The notes under the pieces were generated by a model. That model was not told the DNA's origin. It searched no databases and saw only the letters and a program-made list of their open reading frames with translations. Shown one piece after another: positions 27,268 through 34,566 of a DNA stretch of 64,000 nt. The DNA comes from Streptomyces sp. 1331.2 (GTDB taxonomy: Bacteria; Actinomycetota; Actinomycetes; Streptomycetales; Streptomycetaceae). Made by a program: the position numbers and the translations under genes. The stretch is taken from positions 5,139,001-5,203,000 of the forward strand of contig NZ_OBMJ01000001.1 of NCBI RefSeq assembly GCF_900199205.1. The letters are read 5' to 3'. How positions within the stretch are numbered: the first letter of the stretch is position 1; every line of letters begins with the position of its first letter.

Positions 27268-27337
27268 ACCCCGGTACTTCCCGAGATGATGACGACGGTA
27301 GCCGACGCGGCAACGTGCCGCAAGGATCCAGTCAGTT

Positions 27338-27354
27338 GTCTGGAAAATGCAGAC
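27338..27354. promoter_or_regulatory. candidate operator 2 at repressor start
   Basis: GTCTG-N7-CAGAC, a perfect dyad overlapping the ATG at 27347. It suggests that the true repressor start is downstream (27371 or 27386) and that the gene is autoregulated. Confidence 0.4.
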
Positions 27355-27370
27355 TGATACCGTCGAGATC

Positions 27371-27955
27371 ATGGCGACAGGACGGATGGAAATGGGACCG
27401 ACCGGACGCATGGTGGCGGCGAACCTCCGCCAACTGCGTGAGGCGAAAGGGTTGAGCCTTCGGGCGCTTGCCGCTGAGGTGCAGCGCCTCGGTCACAGCC
27501 TCAGCCCTGATGCGATCAACAAGATCGAAAATGGGCGCCTGCTCGGCGCGGAGCAGGAAGGAATGTCGTCGCCGCCGGTTCGACGGATGGACGTTGACGA
27601 CCTTGTAGCCCTGGCGCTTGCGCTGGGGGTCACGCCCAATCGCCTGCTTCTTCCTGACCCGAGTTGGGAGGGAGAGGTTTCTCTCGCGCCCGAGGTGACC
27701 CACGAGAGCGGGGTCGCTTGGCAATGGGCAACGGGGGAGCGCCCTCTTCTGGATCCGAATGCGACGGAGCGCGTTCGCCGGGCCGAGACGGCGAAGTTCA
27801 CGGCAGCCAACAGGCTTCCGGGAGTCTCGCCCGACCAGGTGAGTCGAGCCATGGCGACGCTCGCGAGCTGGAGTGAAGGGGCCACGCTTCGAACGGTCGA
27901 GGCGGCCAAGCCCTTCCTGTCGAAGGAGGATGAGGGTGGCGAGGGTCTGGATTGA
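27371..27955 (+). CDS. XRE-family repressor-like regulator
   Basis: About 194 residues from ATG 27371; ATGs at 27347 and 27386 are also possible, none with a strong ribosome site. The helix-turn-helix is NLRQLREAKGLSLRALAAEVQRLGHSLSPDAINKIENGR (about 20-60), then VDDLVALALALGVTPNRLLLPD, a typical XRE tail. The C-terminal part is unassigned. It sits between divergent xis and int, overlaps int by 20 bases, and is the best candidate for the element's lysogeny or excision switch. Confidence 0.85.
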   Translation: MATGRMEMGPTGRMVAANLRQLREAKGLSLRALAAEVQRLGHSLSPDAINKIENGRLLGAEQEGMSSPPVRRMDVDDLVALALALGVTPNRLLLPDPSWEGEVSLAPEVTHESGVAWQWATGERPLLDPNATERVRRAETAKFTAANRLPGVSPDQVSRAMATLASWSEGATLRTVEAAKPFLSKEDEGGEGLD

Positions 27956-29132
27956 GGACCGGTCGACGCAGAAGGACTACATCACCGCGATGGAGCGGTG
28001 GCGGGCGGCGAAGAAGGCCGGCAGCAAGCGGGCGGCGCCCGGCCGGTGGCGGGTCCGGTGGTACGACCCGAACGGTGACCCGAAGGCGAAGACTTTCGGC
28101 ACGCTCCCAGCCGCCGAGAAGCACCAGCAGGACACGTTGGAGCGGCTCGACAAGGGCAGCTACCGCGACCCGAAGCAGGGCAAGACCCTGTTCTCGGACG
28201 TGACCACCGCATGGTTCGGGGCGCTCCGTCGGCCCGGTGAGCGGACCAAGGACGACTACCGCGAGCTGCTGGACCTGTACGTCCTGCCGAAGTGGGGGAC
28301 GTGGCCGGTCGCGTCGATCCGGTGGGAGGACGTCTCGGAGTGGCTGACCGAGCTGTGCAACACGCCCGGCAAGCGCGGCAAGCCGCTCTCGCCGGCCCGT
28401 ATCGCGAAGATCCACCTGGTCTTCGGCATGGTGCTCAAGTACGCCGTGAAGACGGGGAAGATCGCCACGAGCCCCGCCGTCGATCACGAGCTACCGCAGG
28501 ACGAGGACGACGAGGATCACGTCTACCTCACGCACGACCAGGTCGAGGCGCTGGCCGCCGCCGCGGGTGAGTACGCGCTGCTGCTGCTGGTGCTGGCCTA
28601 CTGTGGGATCCGGTGGGGAGAGGTGTCGGCGCTGAAGGCCGGCCGCGTGCAGGTGTCTACGCGGCGGCTGCGGATCGTGCAGGCCTACACGCGCAAGCGC
28701 GGCGGCGGGCTGCTGCTCAAAGACGTGAAGAACCACGAGAAGCGGTCCGTTCCCCTGCTCGGGTCGCTGGTCGCGGACCTGCGGGACGCGCTCAAGGGCA
28801 AGGGGCGGGAGGCGCTCCTGTTCACCGGCCGGGATGGCGAGCCGATGGGTTACTGGGAGTTCCGCTCAACCATCTTCGACCCGGCGGTGAAGGCGGCCGG
28901 ACTCGAAGGCCTCGGCCTCACTCCGCACAAGCTCCGGCACACGGCGGCCTCACTGGCCATCGCGGCCGGTGCGGACGTAAAGGTGGTGCAGCAGATGCTC
29001 GGCCACAAGTCGGCGGCCATGACGTTGGACGTGTACGGGCACCTGTTCCCGGACCGCCTCGACGAGGTTGCGAATGCCCTCGATGCGGGCCGCGCGTCCG
29101 CACTGGCGGCCAGGACTGCGCTCGCCGCGTAG
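27936..29132 (+). CDS. int: tyrosine-family site-specific integrase
   Basis: Protein of 398 residues. GTG 27936 has AGGAGG 6 bases upstream (an ATG at 27930 overlaps that site). The N-terminal arm-binding/AP2-like part (about 20-75) holds RWRVRWYDPNGDPKAKTF. The core-binding SAM-like helix domain follows, then the catalytic domain with Arg in GIRWGEV (near 226), HKLRH (near 330), LGHK (near 355) and the nucleophile Tyr in DVYGH (near 366). All catalytic residues are present. It ends 105 bases before attR, the normal place for a self-mobilising integrase. Confidence 0.96.
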   Translation: MARVWIEDRSTQKDYITAMERWRAAKKAGSKRAAPGRWRVRWYDPNGDPKAKTFGTLPAAEKHQQDTLERLDKGSYRDPKQGKTLFSDVTTAWFGALRRPGERTKDDYRELLDLYVLPKWGTWPVASIRWEDVSEWLTELCNTPGKRGKPLSPARIAKIHLVFGMVLKYAVKTGKIATSPAVDHELPQDEDDEDHVYLTHDQVEALAAAAGEYALLLLVLAYCGIRWGEVSALKAGRVQVSTRRLRIVQAYTRKRGGGLLLKDVKNHEKRSVPLLGSLVADLRDALKGKGREALLFTGRDGEPMGYWEFRSTIFDPAVKAAGLEGLGLTPHKLRHTAASLAIAAGADVKVVQQMLGHKSAAMTLDVYGHLFPDRLDEVANALDAGRASALAARTALAA

Positions 29133-29147
29133 CAAGGCAGCCGGATC

Positions 29148-29170
29148 CATGTGTACAAAATGCGTACTGC
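29148..29170 (+). repeat. right copy of 23-bp repeat, putative integrase arm site
   Basis: Matches 14048-14070 at 20 of 23 positions in the same orientation. It lies between the int stop and attR, 67 bases inside attR. Confidence 0.7.
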
Positions 29171-29198
29171 CCGCCCGGTGGGGACCGGACGGGCAGTA
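29165..29198. terminator. hairpin after int
   Basis: TACTGCCCG-c-CCGGT pairs with ACCGG-a-CGGGCAGTA around a GGGG loop. It overlaps the second half-site of the right arm-type repeat and repeats the stem design found at 14081-14114. Confidence 0.65.
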
Positions 29199-29237
29199 GA
29201 AGAAGGCCTATGAGCTGGCACTTCTGGTGAAGCTAGG

Positions 29238-29272
29238 TGCACCGCACCCGCGTGGCGAACGCAGGCCGCGTG
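29238..29272 (+). repeat. attR, 35-bp core
   Basis: Identical to 13910-13944. Here the core continues into TGCGGTGC (29271-29278), which completes a hairpin with GCACCGCA (29239-29246) and cgcg/cgcg inside. The intact hairpin lies downstream of rpsT, on the chromosomal side, so insertion seems to keep the rpsT terminator. Confidence 0.95.
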
Positions 29273-29357
29273 CGGTGCGAGTCTCATACGTCTCGGGGTC
29301 CGGGTAGAGGGCCGGATCGTCCCGAGGCGGTGTCGGGGGTCGCAACCCCCGGGGGCG

Positions 29358-29627
29358 TCAGGCCTGGACGGCGGTGTTGACGCGCTTGGTGATGGCCGAC
29401 TTCTTGTTGGCGGCCTGGTTGGCGTGGATGACGCCCTTGCTCACGGCCTTGTCCAGCGCCTTGGAGGCGGCGCGGGCCAGCTCGACGGCCTTCTCGGTCT
29501 CGCCGGCGGCAGCGGCCTCACGGGCCTTGCGCAGGGCGGTCTTCAGCGAGGACTTGACGGCCTTGTTGCGCAGGCGCGCCTTCTCGTTGGTCTTGTTGCG
29601 CTTGATCTGGGACTTGATGTTCGCCAC
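29358..29627 (-). CDS. rpsT: 30S ribosomal protein S20
   Basis: Protein of 89 residues. The sequence (ANIKSQIKRNKTNEKARLRNKAVKSSLKTALRKA ... NKKSAITKRVN) is typical S20, a 16S rRNA-binding protein of the 30S subunit. The start ATG 29627 and length match the family. It is transcribed away from lepA, the usual streptomycete order. The att hairpin at 29239-29278 and a gggggt/accccc stem just after the stop probably end its mRNA. Confidence 0.98.
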   Translation of the reverse strand: MANIKSQIKRNKTNEKARLRNKAVKSSLKTALRKAREAAAAGETEKAVELARAASKALDKAVSKGVIHANQAANKKSAITKRVNTAVQA

Positions 29628-29835
29628 GAAGGAGCCTCAGTCTGTCTAAAGATTTCGAACGGGATCGCACCGGCGGCCGTCGGTCCAGCTGAGAGGGCAT
29701 GCCGAGGCCAGGTGCAGCAGCCCACGCTACCAGGGGCCCGCCGCCCGTCCCAAACCGGCTGCCGGCCGCCCCGAACCGGGCTCCCCATCCCGAACCGGGC
29801 TCTCCGCCGCCCCTCCCACGCCGGACTGCCGGCCG

Positions 29836-30141
29836 CTACGCCTCGAGCAGCGGCTCGCCGTAGTGCTCGACCTCGGGGAACGGCCGGTAGTAGTGGTGCA
29901 GGAGCTCACGCCAGCGCTGGTACTCGGGGGAGGTGCGGAACCCCTCCGTGTGGTCGGCGAGCGTCTCCCATTCCACTTGCAGCAGGAAGCGCGAGCCGCG
30001 GCCCTCGTCGAGGCAGCGCCGCAGCGCCAGGGAGCGGAAGCCGCGCTGGACGGCGATCAGCGGTCGGGCCTCGGTGAAGGCGGCGAGGAACTCGTCCTCC
30101 CGGCCGGGGAGGACGTCGAGCAGGGCGTTTTCGAGGATCAC
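29836..30141 (-). CDS. antibiotic biosynthesis monooxygenase (ABM) domain protein
   Basis: Protein of 101 residues. The ABM ferredoxin-like fold is visible: ENALLDVLPGREDEFLAAFTEARPLIAVQRGFRSLALRRCL, then FLLQVEWETLADHTEGFRTSPEYQRWRELLHHYY. Members are small dimeric monooxygenases or heme/quinone-handling proteins; the substrate cannot be read from sequence. It diverges from lepA. Confidence 0.85.
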   Translation of the reverse strand: MILENALLDVLPGREDEFLAAFTEARPLIAVQRGFRSLALRRCLDEGRGSRFLLQVEWETLADHTEGFRTSPEYQRWRELLHHYYRPFPEVEHYGEPLLEA

Positions 30142-30341
30142 GGGAGGCCATCCTGCCGCCGGGCAGCGGCGAGCGGAAGGCCGGCGGACGGACCGGACGG
30201 TGCCCGAACGGCAGCCCGGCCCGCGCTCATGGGAAGATGGGAGGAACTATTTCGATCGGACGAGACTGTCCGGTCCCCGGGAAACCGGTCAGCGATGACC
30301 CGGACACCCCCGGCCCCGGACCAACGGAGAATCGGACCAAG

Positions 30342-32210
30342 GTGCCCGCGACCCCCAGCAATGTGCCAGAGCCCAGCCGTACCGACCCGGCGCTGATCCG
30401 CAACTTCTGCATCATCGCCCACATCGACCACGGCAAGTCGACGCTCGCAGACCGGATGCTGCAGATCACCGGCGTCGTCGACCCCCGGCAGATGCGTGCC
30501 CAGTACCTCGACCGCATGGACATCGAGCGTGAGCGCGGCATCACCATCAAGTCGCAGGCGGTCCGCCTCCCGTGGGCGCCGAAGACCGGGCCGAACGCCG
30601 GGTCCACGCACATCCTCAACATGATCGACACCCCCGGCCACGTGGACTTCACGTACGAGGTGTCCCGCTCCCTCGCCGCGTGCGAGGGCACCATCCTGGT
30701 GGTCGACGCGGCCCAGGGCATCGAGGCGCAGACCCTCGCCAACCTGTACCTGGCGCTGGAGAACGACCTCACGATCATCCCGGTGCTGAACAAGATCGAC
30801 CTGCCGGCCGCCCAGCCGGAGAAGTACGCGGCGGAGATCGCGCACATCATCGGCTGCGACCCCGCCGACGTGCTCCAGGTCAGCGCCAAGACCGGTCTCG
30901 GCGTCGAGGACCTGCTGGACCACATCGTCAACACCATCCCGGCCCCGGTCGGCGTCAAGGACGCCCCGGCCCGCGCGATGATCTTCGACTCGGTGTACGA
31001 CTCCTACCGCGGCGTGGTCACCTACGTCCGTGTCGTGGACGGCCAGCTCACCAAGCGCGAGCGCATCGCGATGATGTCCACCGGCGCGACCCACGAGCTG
31101 CTGGAGATCGGCGTCATCTCGCCCGAGCCGAAGGTCGCCGACGGCCTCGGTGTCGGCGAGGTGGGCTACATCATCACCGGTGTGAAGGACGTCCGGCAGT
31201 CCAAGGTCGGTGACACGATCACCTCGATGCACAAGGGTGCCACCGAGCCGCTCGGCGGTTACAAGGACCCGCGCCCGATGGTGTTCTCCGGCCTGTACCC
31301 GCTGGACGGCTCGGACTACCCGCTGCTGCGCGACGCCCTGGACAAGCTGCGCCTGAACGACGCCGCCCTGGTGTACGAGCCGGAGACCTCGGTCGCGCTC
31401 GGCTTCGGCTACCGCTGCGGCTTCCTCGGCCTGCTGCACCTGGAGATCATCCGGGAGCGCCTGGAGCGCGAGTTCAACCTCGACCTGATCTCCACCGCCC
31501 CGAACGTGGTCTACCGGGTGATCATGGAGGACGGCACCGAGCACACCGTCACCAACCCGAGCGAGTTCCCGGCCGGCAAGATCGCCGAGGTCTACGAGCC
31601 GGTCGTGCGCGGCACGATCCTCGCGCCCAACGAGTTCGTCGGCGCGATCATGGAGCTGTGCCAGTCCCGCCGGGGCTCCCTGCAGGGCATGGACTACCTC
31701 TCCGAGGACCGGGTCGAGCTCCGCTACACCCTGCCGCTCGCGGAGATCGTCTTCGACTTCTTCGACCAGCTGAAGTCCAAGACCCGCGGCTACGCCTCCC
31801 TCGACTACGAGCCCATCGGCGAGCAGACCGCCGACCTGGTCAAGGTCGACATCCTGCTGCACGGCGACGCGGTGGACGCGTTCTCCGCGATCGTGCACAA
31901 GGACAAGGCCTACAACTACGGCGTGATGATGGCGGGCAAGCTGCAGAAGCTGATCCCCCGCCAGCAGTTCGAGGTGCCGATCCAGGCGGCCATCGGCTCC
32001 CGGGTGATCGCCCGTGAGACGGTCCGCGCGATCCGCAAGGACGTCCTCGCCAAGTGCTACGGCGGTGACATCTCGCGCAAGCGCAAGCTGCTGGAGAAGC
32101 AGAAGGAAGGCAAGAAGCGGATGAAGATGGTCGGCCGCGTGGAGGTCCCGCAGGAGGCCTTCATCGCCGCGCTGTCCACCGACGCCGAGGCGCCGAAGGA
32201 CAAGAAGTAG
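30342..32210 (+). CDS. lepA: elongation factor 4 (LepA)
   Basis: Protein of 622 residues starting at GTG 30342 (the streptomycete family begins PATPSNVPEPSRTDPALIRNF). G1 AHIDHGKST, the switch region RERGITIKSQ, G3 DTPGH and G4 NKID are all present, and the LepA-specific C-terminal end (RKRKLLEKQKEGKKRMKMVGRVEVPQEAF) is complete. A ribosome-associated GTPase that affects translation of stalled or structured messages and 30S assembly. A perfect 14-bp hairpin follows the gene. An upstream in-frame ATG at 30237 exists but gives a non-conserved extension. Confidence 0.98.
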   Translation: MPATPSNVPEPSRTDPALIRNFCIIAHIDHGKSTLADRMLQITGVVDPRQMRAQYLDRMDIERERGITIKSQAVRLPWAPKTGPNAGSTHILNMIDTPGHVDFTYEVSRSLAACEGTILVVDAAQGIEAQTLANLYLALENDLTIIPVLNKIDLPAAQPEKYAAEIAHIIGCDPADVLQVSAKTGLGVEDLLDHIVNTIPAPVGVKDAPARAMIFDSVYDSYRGVVTYVRVVDGQLTKRERIAMMSTGATHELLEIGVISPEPKVADGLGVGEVGYIITGVKDVRQSKVGDTITSMHKGATEPLGGYKDPRPMVFSGLYPLDGSDYPLLRDALDKLRLNDAALVYEPETSVALGFGYRCGFLGLLHLEIIRERLEREFNLDLISTAPNVVYRVIMEDGTEHTVTNPSEFPAGKIAEVYEPVVRGTILAPNEFVGAIMELCQSRRGSLQGMDYLSEDRVELRYTLPLAEIVFDFFDQLKSKTRGYASLDYEPIGEQTADLVKVDILLHGDAVDAFSAIVHKDKAYNYGVMMAGKLQKLIPRQQFEVPIQAAIGSRVIARETVRAIRKDVLAKCYGGDISRKRKLLEKQKEGKKRMKMVGRVEVPQEAFIAALSTDAEAPKDKK

Positions 32211-32243
32211 CCGTACACCGGTAGCGGCAGCAGTCGGCGCAAC

Positions 32244-32275
32244 GGAAGGGCCCGGGCACCCGCCCGGGCCCTTCC
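32244..32275. terminator. terminator between lepA and the oxidoreductase
   Basis: GGAAGGGCCCGGGC and GCCCGGGCCCTTCC form a perfect 14-bp stem with a 4-base loop, between convergent genes. Confidence 0.85.
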
Positions 32276-32325
32276 GCGTCTCCCGGCGACGGTCGTATCT
32301 CCCCGGCGACGGCCGCGCTCCCCGG

Positions 32326-33411
32326 CTACTTCAGCGCGCCGAGGACGACCGAGACGATCCCGGCCTTCGCCAGCCGCCCGGCGGTGCCGGTGAGGACGGT
32401 GGGCTTCATCGAGTCGTCCGGGTGGACCAGCTGGAGCAGCCCGTCCCGGCGGCCCAGGCTCAGGCACTGCACGACGTAGCGGAACGAGAACGGCTTCGCG
32501 GTGCGGCCGTCGAGCAGCCTGCCGACGTACTGGCCCTGCGGCAGGGCGGTGGCGCAGCCCATCCGCAGGGTGCCGACGCCGGGGACGGTGACCGCGGCGG
32601 CGTCGCCCACCACGTGGACGTCCGGGTGCGAGCGCGAGCGCAGGTGGTCGTCGACCAGGGCCCGGCCGCGCTCGTCCACGGCCAGCCCGGCCTGGGCGGC
32701 GAGCGGGTGCGGCTCCAGCGAGGCGGCCCACACGGTGAGGCCGGCCTCGATCGGGCCGGCGGTGGTGCGCAGCCCGTCGGGGGTGACCTCGGTGACGGTG
32801 GCGTTCTCGTGGACGGCGACGCCGAGCCGGTCGAGGACGCGCCGGATGTGGGCGCGGCCCTTGGGCGAGTAGGTGCCGCCGACCCGGCCGGCCGCGACGA
32901 TCCGCACCCGCCAGTCGGGGTGGGCCTCGGCGAGTTCGGTGGCCAGTTCGATGCCGGTGGCGCCGCCGCCGACGACGGACAGGGTGCCGGGGTGTTCGGC
33001 CTCGCGGATCAGGCGCCGCACCTCGGTGGCGCGTTCCACGGGGTGGGCGTGTTCGGCGGCGCCGGGGACGTCGTGCCAGGCGGTGCGGCTGCCGAGGGCG
33101 TAGACGAGGGTGTCGTAGCCGAGGCTGGTGCCGTCGTCCAGGGCGACCTTCCGCCCGGCGAGGTCGAGTTCGACGGCGCGGGCCCGGCGGTGTTCGATCG
33201 TACGGCCGCGGGCCAGGTCGGCGATGGCGGGCCAGTCGCGGCCGCGGCCGGCTGCCGCCTCGTGCTGGCGGATGCGGTGCAGGAGCCGTTCCTCGGGGGC
33301 GACCAGGGTGACGCGGTGGTGGCGTCCGGCGCCCTTGGCCGCGGTGAGTCCGGCGTAGCCGGCGCCCAGGACGACGATCCGCTTCCCGGTGCTGCTGGTG
33401 CTGCTGCTCAT
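32326..33411 (-). CDS. FAD-dependent NAD(P)H oxidoreductase, ECF41-associated
   Basis: Protein of 361 residues from ATG 33411, with AGGAGG upstream. The FAD-binding GAGYAGLTAAKG (residues 15-26), a second dinucleotide site VVGGGATGIELATELA (about 145-160) and the C-terminal VHVVGDAAAV motif define a type-II NADH-dehydrogenase-like or pyridine nucleotide-disulfide oxidoreductase. It lies downstream of an ECF41 sigma gene and fits the carboxymuconolactone/oxidoreductase/epimerase ('COE') partner class that ECF41 factors control. An ECF41-like promoter is at 33463-33488. The electron acceptor is unknown. Confidence 0.9.
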   Translation of the reverse strand: MSSSTSSTGKRIVVLGAGYAGLTAAKGAGRHHRVTLVAPEERLLHRIRQHEAAAGRGRDWPAIADLARGRTIEHRRARAVELDLAGRKVALDDGTSLGYDTLVYALGSRTAWHDVPGAAEHAHPVERATEVRRLIREAEHPGTLSVVGGGATGIELATELAEAHPDWRVRIVAAGRVGGTYSPKGRAHIRRVLDRLGVAVHENATVTEVTPDGLRTTAGPIEAGLTVWAASLEPHPLAAQAGLAVDERGRALVDDHLRSRSHPDVHVVGDAAAVTVPGVGTLRMGCATALPQGQYVGRLLDGRTAKPFSFRYVVQCLSLGRRDGLLQLVHPDDSMKPTVLTGTAGRLAKAGIVSVVLGALK

Positions 33412-33462
33412 CTCGTCCGCCTCCTGTTCCGTGCGCCCTCGTGGGGCGCTGTTCGGGAAGGG

Positions 33463-33488
33463 GACGACGCAGCCGGTCGGGATGTGAC
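33463..33488 (-). promoter_or_regulatory. ECF41-type promoter of the oxidoreductase gene
   Basis: Read on the - strand: GTCACA (33488-33483), 16 bases, CGTC (33466-33463). ECF41 factors are known to use promoters close to TGTCACA-N16/17-CGTC in front of their COE gene. It lies 51 bases upstream of the oxidoreductase start. Confidence 0.6.
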
Positions 33489-33533
33489 CGTGACCCGCGT
33501 CACGGCATCGTGGGGTCGGGGCCAGGGTCAGGG

Positions 33534-34445
33534 TCAGGGGGCGGTGACCGGGCTGATCCGGCCGAGCTTCTCGGGGTTGACCACGACGTACGCGTCGGTG
33601 ATCCGTCCGTCGACCACGGCGAAGGCGAGCACTCCGCCGACGGCGCCGGTGGTCCGCTCGTACCAGACCAGTCCCGGTTCGCCGTTGACCACGGCGGGGC
33701 CGATGGCCACGTCGGGGGTGAACCACTTGGCGACCAGGCCGGCCACCAGGCGGGCCACCTTGTCGGCGCCGTGGACCGGTCGGGCGGCGGCGCGGACGAT
33801 GCCGCCGCCGTCGGCGTGCCAGACCACGTCGGGGTCGAGGACCTCCATCAGGCCGAGGATGTCGCCGCGGGCGGTGGCGGAGGCGAAGGCCTCGACGGCC
33901 CGGCGGTGTTCGGCCGGGTCGGCGCTGCCGGTGTGCCGGCTGCCGTCCTTGACGCGGCGGCGGGCCCGGGAGGCGAGCTGGCGGGTGGCGTCGGGGGTGC
34001 GGTCCAGGGAGGCGGCGATGTCCTCGAAGCCGACCGCGAAGACGTCGTGCAGCACGAAGGCGGCCCGTTCGGCGGGGGAGAGCTGTTCCAGGACGGCGAG
34101 CAGGGCGAGCGAGACGGACTCGCTGCGTTCGGCGAGTTCGGCGGGGGTGTCGGGGCCGTCGGCGTAGGAGACGGCGGGCTCGGGCAGCCACTCGCCGTAG
34201 TAGGCCTCCCGGCGGGCGCGGGCGGAGCCGAGCTGGTCGTAGCAGAGCCGGGTGACGACGGTGGTCAGGTAGGCGCGCGGGTCGGCGACGGCGGTGCGGT
34301 CGGTGGCCTGCCAGCGCAGCCAGGCGTCCTGCAGGACGTCCTCGGCGTCGGTGAAGGAGCCGAGCAGCCGGTAGGCGACGGAGCCCAGGTAGCGGCGGTT
34401 GGCCTCGAAGGCGTCCGGGGCGGTCGGGGGCTGCTCGTCGATCAC
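33534..34445 (-). CDS. ECF41-family RNA polymerase sigma factor with SnoaL-like tail
   Basis: Protein of 303 residues from GTG 34445. Sigma region 2 (about 12-75, RRYLGSVAYRLLGSFTDAEDVLQDAWLRW), the linker WLPEP typical of this group, region 4 (about 110-165, LSPAERAAFVLHDVFAVGFEDIAASL) and a C-terminal SnoaL-like domain (about 185-300). The DGGG motif and the terminal NPEKL (NPDKL in the family) are the ECF41 regulatory signature; the tail acts in place of an anti-sigma factor. The oxidoreductase gene follows on the same strand. Confidence 0.93.
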   Translation of the reverse strand: MIDEQPPTAPDAFEANRRYLGSVAYRLLGSFTDAEDVLQDAWLRWQATDRTAVADPRAYLTTVVTRLCYDQLGSARARREAYYGEWLPEPAVSYADGPDTPAELAERSESVSLALLAVLEQLSPAERAAFVLHDVFAVGFEDIAASLDRTPDATRQLASRARRRVKDGSRHTGSADPAEHRRAVEAFASATARGDILGLMEVLDPDVVWHADGGGIVRAAARPVHGADKVARLVAGLVAKWFTPDVAIGPAVVNGEPGLVWYERTTGAVGGVLAFAVVDGRITDAYVVVNPEKLGRISPVTAP

Positions 34446-34520
34446 GCACCCAAGGTAGCGCCCGTCGGCACGCATGGCGACAAGCCGGGGCGCGGCGACG
34501 AGAGGCCGCGGGAACGCGAA

Positions 34521-34548
34521 GGCCGGGGCGGAAGGTCCCGCCCCGGCC
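34521..34548. terminator. terminator of the ABC operon
   Basis: GGCCGGGGCGG and CCGCCCCGGCC form a perfect 11-bp stem with a 6-base loop, 19 bases after the ABC gene stop on the - strand. Confidence 0.75.
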
Positions 34549-34566
34549 CGTGTACCTGGCGCCGCG

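Larger units (their letters stand above)
13910..29272. mobile_element. 15.4-kb integrated element: phage-satellite-like right half, AICE-like left half
   Basis: Bounded by a perfect 35-bp direct repeat (13910-13944 and 29238-29272), with the tyrosine integrase adjacent to the right copy. The right half carries integrase, XRE repressor, excisionase, primase, capsid and small terminase. The left half carries DUF2637 and small membrane genes typical of conjugative AICEs. No large terminase, portal, protease, tail, lysis, TraB or RepSA gene is visible. It splits the otherwise conserved holA-to-rpsT stretch. The closest layout I know is the phiRv1/phiRv2-type and capsid-forming satellite group; this is by analogy of gene content only. 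Confidence 0.9.
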
